From Cupriavidus consociatus (GTDB taxonomy: Bacteria; Pseudomonadota; Gammaproteobacteria; Burkholderiales; Burkholderiaceae): a DNA stretch of 64,000 nucleotides. Below, one piece after another: positions 9,293 to 16,939 of the stretch. The position numbers and the translations under genes are program-made. Location: assembly GCF_017814975.1 (NCBI RefSeq), contig NZ_JAGIQA010000011.1, positions 62,001 through 126,000 on the forward strand, given 5' to 3'. Below the pieces are notes generated by a model. The model was not told the DNA's origin and made no database searches. It saw nothing but the letters and a program-made list of their open reading frames with translations. Numbering within the stretch: position 1 is the first letter of the stretch; every line of letters begins with the position of its first letter.

Positions 9293-10414
9293 ATGGCGAC
9301 CTCCGCCGAAGACCAATTGCTGAGCGGCCATACCTGGGCCGAGTTTTGCGAAGTGCTCAAGCGCAGCGGGCAGCAGATCCTGCGCCCGGAAGCGCCGACG
9401 GACGCGCTCACGCGCGCCGAGGGCTTCCGCTACCTGAGCCGCTTGCTGCGCATTGCGCTGGAAATGCACGTGGAATTCGCCGATCCGGCGTTTCCCGGCT
9501 TCTTCTCGCCGTCGCACGAGACCGCCAAGATCGGCGCGGACAATCCTGACAACCTGTACCGCTACGCGCGCCTGGACGGCAATGCGGCGTACCGCATCCG
9601 CGGCCGGCGCGGCACGGTGGCGTACCTCAGCTTCGGCACGCAGAAGGGTGGCTACGAAACGGACGGACGCATGGTCCAGACCGGCTTTATCGACAGCAGC
9701 AAGCTGGCGGTGGCGGCGGACGGCAGTTTCGAGATCGTCCTCAGCGCACGGCCGCAGCGGGGCAACTGGGTGCGGATGGAACCGGCCACCAATGCGCTGG
9801 TGGTGCGCCAGACCTTCCTCGACCGCAAGGCGGAGACCCCGGCAGAACTGCATATCGAGCGCATTGACGGCGATGGCAAGCCGCCCGCCCTGAGCGCCGA
9901 GCGACTGCACGGCGGCCTGCTGCGCGCCGCCGGCTTTGTCGAAAGCACCGCGCGCATCTTCGCTGACTGGGCCAGGGGTTACGGCGGCCATGTCAACGCG
10001 CTGCCGCCCGCGGACCAGGCCGTTTGCCAGGCGGCGGGCGGCGATCCCAACATCTTCTACTACCACTCCTGCTGGCAGCTCGCGGAGGACGAGGCGCTGG
10101 TGGTCGAGGTCGACCGGGTGCCGGACTGCGAGTTCTGGAACTTCCAGATCAACAACTACTGGATGGAGTCACTCGACTACCGCTACCACGACATCTGCAT
10201 CAACAAGCACGGCGCCCGGCTCGATGCCCGTGGCGGCGTCACCGTCATCCTCAGTGCGCACGATCCGGGCCTGCCCAACTGGCTGGAAACCGCCGGCCAT
10301 CGCAACGGCACCATGTGCTGGCGCTGGGTGGGCGCGGCCCAGCCGGCGCATCCGCGCACACGCGTGGTCAGGCTTGCATCGCTCAGTGAAGAGTTCAGGG
10401 AGAACAACGCATGA
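9293..10414 (+). CDS. DUF1214 domain protein
   Basis: The 373-residue protein ends in a DUF1214-type domain (residues about 245-350), recognisable from EFWNFQINNYWMESLDYRYH and the following NKHGARLDARGGVTVILSAHDPG. The N-terminal 240 residues are of unknown fold, rich in beta-like segments (GTVAYLSFGTQKGGYETDGR). No signal peptide is seen. The biochemical role of the domain is unknown. It overlaps the sulfotransferase gene by ATGA, so the two are translated together, and it shares a divergent promoter region with the PAPS-synthesis genes. This suggests, by context only, a partner role in the sulfation step or in handling the sulfated product. Confidence 0.8.
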   Translation: MATSAEDQLLSGHTWAEFCEVLKRSGQQILRPEAPTDALTRAEGFRYLSRLLRIALEMHVEFADPAFPGFFSPSHETAKIGADNPDNLYRYARLDGNAAYRIRGRRGTVAYLSFGTQKGGYETDGRMVQTGFIDSSKLAVAADGSFEIVLSARPQRGNWVRMEPATNALVVRQTFLDRKAETPAELHIERIDGDGKPPALSAERLHGGLLRAAGFVESTARIFADWARGYGGHVNALPPADQAVCQAAGGDPNIFYYHSCWQLAEDEALVVEVDRVPDCEFWNFQINNYWMESLDYRYHDICINKHGARLDARGGVTVILSAHDPGLPNWLETAGHRNGTMCWRWVGAAQPAHPRTRVVRLASLSEEFRENNA

Positions 10415-11601
10415 ATGCCATCAACGAGGACCTGCTTGCGCGGGCGAGCGAGCAGGCCGGCGGCCTGGCCGACTTCGGTCCGGGCAACTACCGCGAGGCG
10501 CTGGAGGTGCTGTCCGATTCGCTCGCACGCGAGGCCGGCCTGTCGCCGCAAGGCGCGCAACGGCTGGAAGGCAAGCTCCTGGCGCAACTGGTGAACCGCC
10601 TGGTGATCCAGGACTACTGCCGGCGCCATCCGGAGATCCTGCAGGAGCGCGTGGAAGACCCGCTGGTCATCGTCGGCCTGCCCCGCACCGGCACCACGCT
10701 GCTGCAGCGCATGCTGGCCACCGACGCGCGCTTCTGCTCGGCGGCGTGGTGGGAAACCCGCTATCCCGCGCCGCTGCCCGGGGAGGACGCGCGCGACGCC
10801 AGCCGGCGCATTGCACTGGCGCGCGACGAAGTCGCGCAGATGATCCGCTTCATCCCGGACATCCTCGCCATCCATCCGCTCGACGCCATGGCCGCCGACG
10901 AGGAATTCATGCTGATGGAGCATTCATTCCTGTGCGCAATGGATTCCTATGCCAACGTGCCCGGCTACACCGGCTGGCTGGCGCGCCAGGACCACACGGA
11001 GGTCTACGCGTACCTGAAGACCATGCTGCAGTTCCTGCAGTGGCAGAAGCGCCAGCGCGCAGAGACCCCGGCGGCGCCGGCGCAGCGCTGGGTGCTGAAG
11101 ACCCCGCAGCACCTGCATACGCTGGAGGTCCTGTTCCGGGTGTTCCCCGGCGCGCAGGTGGTGCTGACCCACCGCGACCCGGTCCAGACCATCCCGTCGA
11201 TGGCCAGCATGGCGCATACGCTGTGGAAGATGTACGCCGATACGCCGGATCCGATCGCGGTGGGCCGCCAATGGAGCGAACAGATGCGGCGCGGCACCGA
11301 TCACGCCATGGCCGTGCGCGACGCCATGCCCGCCGACCGCTTCCTCGACGTGCGCTTCGAGGACACGGTGCGCGATCCCTTCGGCGTGGCGCAGGCGGTC
11401 TATCGCTTCGCCGGCATGCCGCTGACCGAGGCCGTGCGCGCCGGCATGTGGGCATGGATGGAAAGCAATCCGCGCAACCAGCGCGCGGCGCATGCCTATA
11501 CGCCGGAGCAGTTCGGGCTGAGCGAGGCCCAGCTGGAACGCGATTTCGCCGGCTATCGCGCGCTGCATATCCTGAACCGCAACCAGACGCCAACCAAATG
11601 A
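10411..11601 (+). CDS. PAPS-dependent sulfotransferase family protein
   Basis: The 396-residue protein has the 5'-phosphosulfate-binding loop GLPRTGTT at 89-96, after DPLVIVGL, and the 3'-phosphate-binding segment around VVLTHRDPVQTIPSMASM. RWVLKTPQHL and the C-terminal DVRFEDTVRDPFGVAQAVYRFAG are typical of the sulfotransferase_3-type family. It should transfer sulfuryl from PAPS to a hydroxyl. The acceptor is unknown, but a sterol or steroid hydroxyl is a reasonable inference given the island. It is coupled by ATGA overlap to the DUF1214 gene. The nearby cysD-cysNC operon supplies the donor. 196 bp of hairpin repeats separate it from the next gene. Confidence 0.85.
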   Translation: MNAINEDLLARASEQAGGLADFGPGNYREALEVLSDSLAREAGLSPQGAQRLEGKLLAQLVNRLVIQDYCRRHPEILQERVEDPLVIVGLPRTGTTLLQRMLATDARFCSAAWWETRYPAPLPGEDARDASRRIALARDEVAQMIRFIPDILAIHPLDAMAADEEFMLMEHSFLCAMDSYANVPGYTGWLARQDHTEVYAYLKTMLQFLQWQKRQRAETPAAPAQRWVLKTPQHLHTLEVLFRVFPGAQVVLTHRDPVQTIPSMASMAHTLWKMYADTPDPIAVGRQWSEQMRRGTDHAMAVRDAMPADRFLDVRFEDTVRDPFGVAQAVYRFAGMPLTEAVRAGMWAWMESNPRNQRAAHAYTPEQFGLSEAQLERDFAGYRALHILNRNQTPTK

Positions 11602-11797
11602 GCGGCAGCTTACGCCCCTCTCCCGCTTGCGGGAGAGGGGCTGGGGGTGAGGGCCAGCGCTTGCAGCGGCGAGATCCTTCACTTCGTGGCGGCGCCCGCC
11701 CTCACCCCCGACCCCTCTCTCACCGGCGTGGGAGAGGGGAGCAACCAGCCGGCCATTCTGTCAGGCCTTTTAAGACCCCGAAAGAGGAGACAACCAC
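11602..11797. repeat. Two copies of the GC-rich palindromic intergenic repeat
   Basis: Hairpin 11615-11640 (CCCCTCTCCCGC, TT, GCGGGAGAGGGG) is followed by CTGGGGGTGAGGGC. A second hairpin lies at 11712-11739. They belong to the same family as copies near 19.9-20.3, 47.1-47.2, 55.7 and 57.5 kb. They could attenuate or terminate transcription between the sulfotransferase and the SDR. Confidence 0.7.
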
Positions 11798-12589
11798 ATG
11801 CTGCTGAAAGACAAGATCGTCATCGTATCCGGCATCGGCCCGGGGCTGGGCATCAAGCTGGCCGTCGAGGCCGCGCGCGAAGGTGCCCGCGCCGTGGCCA
11901 TTGCCGCCCGTACCGCCGCGAAACTGGATGAAGCCCAGGCGCGCATCGACGAACTGGGCGCCGATTGCGAAGTCCTCAAGGTCGTGACCGACATCACCGA
12001 CCGCGCCCAGTCCCGCCATCTGGCCAGCGAGACCGTGCGCCGCTTCGGCCGCATCGACGCGCTGGTCAACAGCGCCTTCCAGCACGGCAATTTCCCCGAG
12101 CCGGTGGAAGCCGCCGACCTGGACGTGTGGCGCCAGGTGTTCGACACCAATGTCTTCGGCACCATGACGCTGACGCAGGAGGTGGCCGCGCTGATGAAGC
12201 CGCAGGGCAGTGGCGCCATTGTGATGATCAACACCCAGGCCACGCGCAAGCCGATGCCCGGCGAATCGGGCTACGCGGCATCCAAGGGCGCGCTGGCGGT
12301 GGCGGTCAAGTACCTGGCGCGCGAGCTGGGGCCGCATGGCATCCGCGCCAACAGCATCTTCATGGGCTGGATGTGGGGCGCGCCGGTGCAGGGCTATGTG
12401 CGCCACGCCGCGGCCGAGCAGGGGGTCGGCGAGGACGCTATCATCGCACCGGTGGCCGCGCAGATCGCGCTGGGCCGGATGCCGACGGACGACGACTGCG
12501 CGCGCGCGGCGCTGTTCCTGGTATCGGACTACGCCCGTGCGATCACCGGGGCTTCGCTGGATGCCAACGGTGGCGACTTCATGCCCTGA
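11798..12589 (+). CDS. Short-chain dehydrogenase/reductase
   Basis: This 263-residue SDR has a cofactor loop near the N terminus (IVSGIGPGLG, a variant of TGxxxGxG), the NSA variant of the NNAG motif (ALVNSAFQHG), and the active-site YAASK preceded 13 residues earlier by Thr (INTQATRK) where Ser is usual. The C terminus LDANGGDFMP is typical. AGAGGAGACAACCAC precedes the ATG. The substrate is unknown; oxidation of a steroid or acyl hydroxyl fits the neighbourhood. The Thr-for-Ser change may alter activity but is tolerated in some SDRs. Confidence 0.85.
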   Translation: MLLKDKIVIVSGIGPGLGIKLAVEAAREGARAVAIAARTAAKLDEAQARIDELGADCEVLKVVTDITDRAQSRHLASETVRRFGRIDALVNSAFQHGNFPEPVEAADLDVWRQVFDTNVFGTMTLTQEVAALMKPQGSGAIVMINTQATRKPMPGESGYAASKGALAVAVKYLARELGPHGIRANSIFMGWMWGAPVQGYVRHAAAEQGVGEDAIIAPVAAQIALGRMPTDDDCARAALFLVSDYARAITGASLDANGGDFMP

Positions 12590-12606
12590 TCACCGAACCA
12601 ACTGCC

Positions 12607-13602
12607 ATGACCCGCTACTTTGCCTTCAACGGCGACGCCGACGGCCTGTGCGCCTTGCAGCAGCTGCGCCTTGCGCATCCGGGCGATGCGACGCTGGTGA
12701 CCGGTGTCAAGCGCGATATCCGGCTGCTCGAGCGGATCGACGCCTGCGCCGGCGATACCGTGACGGTGCTGGACATCTCGCTGGACCAGAATCGCGACGG
12801 CCTGCTGCGACTGCTCGGCGCCGGTGCACAAGTGGACTATTTCGACCACCACCACGCCGGCGACCTGCCGTCGCATGCCGGGCTGCGCGCGCATATCGAC
12901 GAGGCGGCGCAGGTCTGCACCAGCATCCTGGTCGACCGCCACCTCGGCGGCCGCCACCAGCGCTGGGCGGTCACCGCCGCCTTTGGCGACAACCTCGGCG
13001 ACGTGGCGCGCACGATGGCCGCGCAGCTGGGCCTGGATGCATGCCTGACGGCGGTGCTGGAACGGCTCGGCACCTGCCTGAACTACAACGCTTACGGCGA
13101 GTGCGTGGCGGACCTGCATTGCGATCCCGCCGAACTGGCGCAGCACATGCTGCCGTTCGCCGATCCGCTGGATTTCGCGGCGCAGTGCGCCACTTACACG
13201 CTGCTATGCGATGGCTACGAGGACGACATGGCACAGGCCCGCCGCCTGTCGCCCGTGCACGAAGGCCCCGGCGCCGCGCTGCTGGTGCTGCCCGACGCAC
13301 CGTGGGCACGGCGCGCGATCGGTGTGCTGGCCAACGAGCTGGTGCGCGGGCGTCCCGGCGATGCGATCGGCCTGCTGTCGCCCAGGTCTGGCGGCGGCTT
13401 TGCGGTCAGCGTGCGGGTGCCGCCGCACAGCATCACCGGCGCGGCCGACTTCTGCCGCGCCTTCGAGACCGGCGGCGGCCGGCGCCTTGCCGGCGGCATC
13501 AACCACCTGCCCGACGCCGAGGTGGAGCGCTTCACGCGCAGCTTTGCCGACTGCTTCGGCGCGCCCCTCACCCAGGCTGGCCCGGCGGGACAAACTCCGT
13601 AA
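12607..13602 (+). CDS. DHH-family phosphoesterase-like protein
   Basis: The 331-residue protein begins YFAFNGDADGLCAL, the first metal-binding motif of DHH phosphoesterases, continues with VLDISLDQN, and carries the namesake DHH in YFDHHHAG near residue 80. A C-terminal DHHA1-like stretch, GGGRRLAGGINHLP, lies near residues 295-310. Members hydrolyse nucleotide or polyphosphate phosphodiesters using two metal ions; the substrate here cannot be told. Its start is 17 bp after the SDR stop, so it belongs to the sulfotransferase operon. Its 3' end overlaps the convergent RibBA-like gene by 35 bp. Confidence 0.8.
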   Translation: MTRYFAFNGDADGLCALQQLRLAHPGDATLVTGVKRDIRLLERIDACAGDTVTVLDISLDQNRDGLLRLLGAGAQVDYFDHHHAGDLPSHAGLRAHIDEAAQVCTSILVDRHLGGRHQRWAVTAAFGDNLGDVARTMAAQLGLDACLTAVLERLGTCLNYNAYGECVADLHCDPAELAQHMLPFADPLDFAAQCATYTLLCDGYEDDMAQARRLSPVHEGPGAALLVLPDAPWARRAIGVLANELVRGRPGDAIGLLSPRSGGGFAVSVRVPPHSITGAADFCRAFETGGGRRLAGGINHLPDAEVERFTRSFADCFGAPLTQAGPAGQTP

Positions 13603-14689
13603 CCTCCAGGTCGAAGCCGGTGACCGCGCGGTAAGGCACCGGATGGCTGAGCAGGCGCAGCTTGTGCGCGCCCACATCGCGCAGGATCTGCGCCCCGACC
13701 CCCAGCGCGCGCTGCGCGAAGGCCGGCGCCGGTGCGGCGGCAGGCGGCGCGGCCAGCCGGGCCAGCCGCTGCTGCGGCGATTCGCGCTCGTCCAGCAGCA
13801 CCAGCACGCCGCAGCCTTCGGCACCGATGCGGGCGAGCGAGCGCTCCAGGTTCCAGGCGGGTTGGGAGGTGGACTGGGCCGGCGTGCCGAAGGCCAGCAC
13901 GTCGCGCTGCATCTCCACCGCCTGCACCCGCGTCAGCACCGGCTTGCACGGATCGGGCTCGCCCAGCACCAGTGCCAGGTGGAGCGCGTCGGCAGGGGCG
14001 TCATGGTAGGCGTGCACGGTGAAGCGCCCGAACGGCGTGTCAAGCCCGGTCGAGCGGGTACGGCGCAGCGCGCCTTCGGTCAGCAGCCGGTGGTGGATCA
14101 GCCCGCTGATCGAAACCGCCGGTATTCCGTGGCGTTGCGCAAAGGTGAGCAGGCCGGGGCCGCGCAGCAGGTCACCGTCGTCATCAAGGAGCATCGCGTA
14201 GGCGCCGGCGGCGACCCGTCCGGCCAGCCGCGGCAGGTCGGAGCAAGCCTCGGCAAAGCCGGCGCGGCGCAGCACGCCGTCGGCCTGCGCGACCACCGGA
14301 AAGATGTGCCCGGGCTGGACCAGGTCGGCAGGCTGCGCGCGCGCGGCTGCCGCCACGCGCAGCGTCAGCGCCCGGTCCGCGGCGGAAATGCCGGTGCTGA
14401 CCCCGGTGGCGGCTTCGATCGACACCGTATAGCGCTCGCGCTGGCGCTGGCTGGCGGCCATCGGCGGCAACTGCAGCCGGTCACGGCGCGCCTCGGTGAT
14501 GGCCAGGCAGACCAGGCCGCGCGCCTCGGCGGCCATGAAGTTGACATCGGCCTCGGTGGTGCGTTCGGCGGCCACCAGCACGCAGCCGGTGGCCTCGGCG
14601 GTATCGTCTTCGATCACCACCACGCGCTCGCCAGCGGCCAGTGCGGGGAGCACGTCGGCCATCGGCGGCAGGACTTGCGTCGCGTTCAT
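13568..14689 (-). CDS. RibBA-like protein lacking most catalytic residues
   Basis: The 373-residue protein aligns from recall along the whole length of bifunctional DHBP synthase/GTP cyclohydrolase II (RibBA): VNFMAAEARGLVCLAITEAR, YTVSIEAATGVSTGISAADR and QPGHIFPVVA in the first half, ALGVGAQILRDVGAHKLRLL in the second. Key elements are replaced: the acidic DDEDRENEGD loop reads IEDDTAEATG, the CEIM segment reads AYAMLL, the three zinc cysteines of GTP cyclohydrolase II are absent, and RQEGRGIGL is missing. It is therefore probably not a riboflavin enzyme. It is ATGA-coupled to the esterase upstream and ends inside the convergent DHH gene. Its function is unknown. Confidence 0.75.
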   Translation of the reverse strand: MNATQVLPPMADVLPALAAGERVVVIEDDTAEATGCVLVAAERTTEADVNFMAAEARGLVCLAITEARRDRLQLPPMAASQRQRERYTVSIEAATGVSTGISAADRALTLRVAAAARAQPADLVQPGHIFPVVAQADGVLRRAGFAEACSDLPRLAGRVAAGAYAMLLDDDGDLLRGPGLLTFAQRHGIPAVSISGLIHHRLLTEGALRRTRSTGLDTPFGRFTVHAYHDAPADALHLALVLGEPDPCKPVLTRVQAVEMQRDVLAFGTPAQSTSQPAWNLERSLARIGAEGCGVLVLLDERESPQQRLARLAAPPAAAPAPAFAQRALGVGAQILRDVGAHKLRLLSHPVPYRAVTGFDLEVTEFVPPGQPG

Positions 14690-15639
14690 GCGGCCTCCTG
14701 GCGGCTACCGCCGAACGCCTGGACCAGCGCCGCCGCGGCCGCATCCAGCGCATGGCTGGCCGCATCGATCATGCCCTGCATGCTGGCGAAGCCGTGGAGC
14801 TGCCCCGGCCAGCGGCGCACGGTGGCGCTGTTGCCCGCGCGCTGCAGCGCTTCGCCGTAGGCTTCGCCCTGGTCGCGCAGCGGGTCGAACTCGGCGGTGA
14901 TGATGGTGGCGGATGGCAGGCCATGCAGATCGCGCTGGCGCAGCGGGCTGGCACGCACGTCGGCGGCATCGGCGGGATTGGCAAGGTACTGGGCGCGATA
15001 CCAGTCCAGTTCCGCCGCGCTCAGGAAGTAGCCGGTTGCGCATTCGCGGTAGCTGGCGCTGCCGGTCGCGGCATCGGTGCAGTCCAGGTAGGGGTAGAGC
15101 AGCAGCTGGTGCCGCAGGGCGATGCCGCTGCCGCGCAACTGCTGGCAAGCCACGGCGGCGAGGTTGCCGCCGGCGCTGTCGCCTGCCACGGCGATCCGCG
15201 TCGGATCCGCACCCAGTTGCGCCGCATGCGCGGCGGCCCATCGCACCGCCGCGACGGCATCGACCGCGGCGGCCGGGAAGCGCGCTTCCGGCGCGAGCCG
15301 GTAGTCGACCGACAGCACCAGCGCGCCGCTGCGGTGCGCCAGGCTGCGGCAGATGTTGTCGTGCGAATCGAGGCCGCACAGCACAAAGCCGCCGCCGTGG
15401 AAATAGATCACGAGCGGCAACGCGGCGCTGTCGTCCGGCCGGTACAGGCGCGCGCGCAGCGGGCCGGCCGCACCGTCCATGGTCAGGTCGTGCTGCGCGG
15501 AAATGGCATCGCCGGGCGCGAATCCCGGCATGGCCGCCAGCGCGGCGCGGTAATCGGCGGCGCGCAGCGTGGAGAAGTCGGGGCTGGGCATGGCGGCCAT
15601 GGCATCAAGCATGGCGCGGGCCTGGGGGTCGAGCGGCAT
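14686..15639 (-). CDS. Alpha/beta hydrolase, hormone-sensitive-lipase family (esterase)
   Basis: The 317-residue enzyme has the HSL-family oxyanion motif HGGGF at 81-85 and the nucleophile elbow GDSAGGN at 153-159 (Ser155), followed by the acid in AEFDPLRDQG and the histidine in PGQLHGFASM. It would hydrolyse short acyl esters or lactones; in a steroid island an acetylated steroid or ring lactone is plausible. The start at 15639 has GGGAGACACC directly upstream. An alternative start 12 codons earlier (15675) overlaps the SDR stop by ATGA. It is the middle gene of an SDR-esterase-RibBA-like operon. It is not the meta-cleavage hydrolase HsaD/TesD, which is a different alpha/beta-hydrolase family. 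Confidence 0.9.
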   Translation of the reverse strand: MPLDPQARAMLDAMAAMPSPDFSTLRAADYRAALAAMPGFAPGDAISAQHDLTMDGAAGPLRARLYRPDDSAALPLVIYFHGGGFVLCGLDSHDNICRSLAHRSGALVLSVDYRLAPEARFPAAAVDAVAAVRWAAAHAAQLGADPTRIAVAGDSAGGNLAAVACQQLRGSGIALRHQLLLYPYLDCTDAATGSASYRECATGYFLSAAELDWYRAQYLANPADAADVRASPLRQRDLHGLPSATIITAEFDPLRDQGEAYGEALQRAGNSATVRRWPGQLHGFASMQGMIDAASHALDAAAAALVQAFGGSRQEAA

Positions 15640-15671
15640 GGTGTCTCCCGGTTGCCGTTGAGGATTGAAGT

Positions 15672-16481
15672 TCATAGCGCGAACGCCGGCTGGCTGCCGG
15701 CGGCAATGCCTTGCGCGCGCGCCAGCGCCGCATGCGCCGCCTGCTCGTGCGGCAGGATCCAGAAGCGGCCGGCCGACACGTCGTCGAGGATCACGCGCGC
15801 GACCTCGTCCGGCGTCATGCCGGCGGCAATGCCGCTGCGCAGCGCGCCGTTCATCTGGTTCACCTCCTGCGGCCCGGCGCCGTCCAGGTCCGCGGCGATG
15901 CCGGTGGCGACCGGCCCGGGGCAGGCCACCGACACCCGGATCGGCAGGCCGGCCGCCTGCAGTTCCAGCGCCAGGCCTTCGCTGAGCGCTACGACGCCCT
16001 GCTTGGACAGCGTGTAGGGCGCCAGCCAGGGCCCGACCGCGAGGCCCGCCATCGATGCCACGTTGACGATATGGCCCGAACCCTGCGCCGCCATGCGCGG
16101 CACGAAGCAGCGCAGCGCGTGCAGCACGCTCCACAGGTTGATGCGCAGCACACGCTCGAATACCTCCGGAGCCAGTTCCCAGCAGCGGCCGGTGGCCAGC
16201 ACGCCGGCGTTGTTGACCAGCAGGTCGACACGGCCCAGGCGCAGGAAGGCTTCCGCGCACAGGTGTTCCATCTGCCGCAGGTCGGAGACGTCGGTCGGGA
16301 CCGCAATCGCGATCGCGCCCTGGCCGGCAAGCGCCGCGCGCGTCGCTTCCAGCGCGTCGGCGTCGATATCCGCCAGTGCCAGCGCATAGCCCTGCGCCGC
16401 CAATGCTTGGGCCAGCGCGCGGCCGATGCCGCTGCCCGCGCCGGTGATCACTGCGGCCTGCCGCCGCGGGTTTGCCGCCAT
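15672..16481 (-). CDS. Short-chain dehydrogenase/reductase
   Basis: This classical SDR of 269 residues has TGAGSGIG near residue 15, NNAG (LLVNNAGVLATG), and the catalytic Ser in NVASMAG 13 residues before YTLSK. The C-terminal region is less conserved than in FabG-type enzymes and resembles dehydrogenases with bulky substrates. Start 16481 follows AAGGAGAACCACGACC. It is the first gene of a three-gene leftward operon with the esterase and the RibBA-like gene. A copy of the shared motif lies 90 bp upstream (16572-16589). The substrate is unknown. Confidence 0.9.
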   Translation of the reverse strand: MAANPRRQAAVITGAGSGIGRALAQALAAQGYALALADIDADALEATRAALAGQGAIAIAVPTDVSDLRQMEHLCAEAFLRLGRVDLLVNNAGVLATGRCWELAPEVFERVLRINLWSVLHALRCFVPRMAAQGSGHIVNVASMAGLAVGPWLAPYTLSKQGVVALSEGLALELQAAGLPIRVSVACPGPVATGIAADLDGAGPQEVNQMNGALRSGIAAGMTPDEVARVILDDVSAGRFWILPHEQAAHAALARAQGIAAGSQPAFAL

Positions 16482-16571
16482 GGTCGTGGTTCTCCTTGGA
16501 AAAAATGGGGAATGACGGGCCGCGGGGATCGCCGCCCATGGCTGACTTGTAGCGGCGCCGCGGCGGCGCGG

Positions 16572-16589
16572 CATCGTCTGTTTGGGTAG
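16572..16589 (-). promoter_or_regulatory. Putative regulon operator before the SDR-esterase operon
   Basis: The minus strand reads CTACCCAAACAGACGATG. The right half is identical to the hsaA-like site (CAGACGATG); the left half is weaker. It lies 90 bp before the SDR start. Confidence 0.45.
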
Positions 16590-16620
16590 GGCGGCGACAC
16601 GTGGCGCATACGGCGTCACA

Positions 16621-16660
16621 TGGGGTGATATGGCGTGATATGGCGTGATATGGCGTCTAG
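16621..16660. repeat. 10-bp tandem repeat in the divergent promoter region
   Basis: TGGGGTGATA, two exact TGGCGTGATA units, then TGGCGTCTAG: about 3.5 units of exactly 10 bp, close to one helical turn. It lies between the divergent SDR operon and the second LuxR-type gene. Regularly spaced protein contacts are one possible explanation. Confidence 0.7.
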
Positions 16661-16697
16661 GGGTTTGCCCGCGGACCGACGGCCATGGGTTGGTCCT

Positions 16698-16715
16698 TAG
16701 TCTGTTTGGAGTATG
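16698..16715 (+). promoter_or_regulatory. Putative regulon operator upstream of the second LuxR-type gene
   Basis: TAGTCTGTTTGGAGTATG matches the left half and centre of the shared motif. It lies about 225 bp before the regulator start. Confidence 0.4.
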
Positions 16716-16758
16716 TGTTTGCGCCGCCGGCGCGTGAGGATTGGCCTGTCCCTCGGGA

Positions 16759-16794
16759 CTAGTCCGGCGTGCGTGCCATGCCGGTCTGGACTAG
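16759..16794. promoter_or_regulatory. Inverted pair of motif half-sites upstream of the second LuxR-type gene
   Basis: CTAGTCC (16759-16765) and GGACTAG (16788-16794) form a perfect 7-bp inverted repeat around 22 bp. Both arms equal the left half of the regulon motif, so the regulator may control its own gene (inference). Confidence 0.55.
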
Positions 16795-16939
16795 GGCAAA
16801 CCATGAAGGCAGGGGGCAAGCCGCGACCCCTTCGCCGTCCCTATAATCGGGGCACAAATGACGGGCCACAGAGCCCGCAGGAAGGCCAGCCGCCCGGCAC
16901 GTCCGGCGCGCTGCGCACGCCACAATGGAGACAGAGGAA

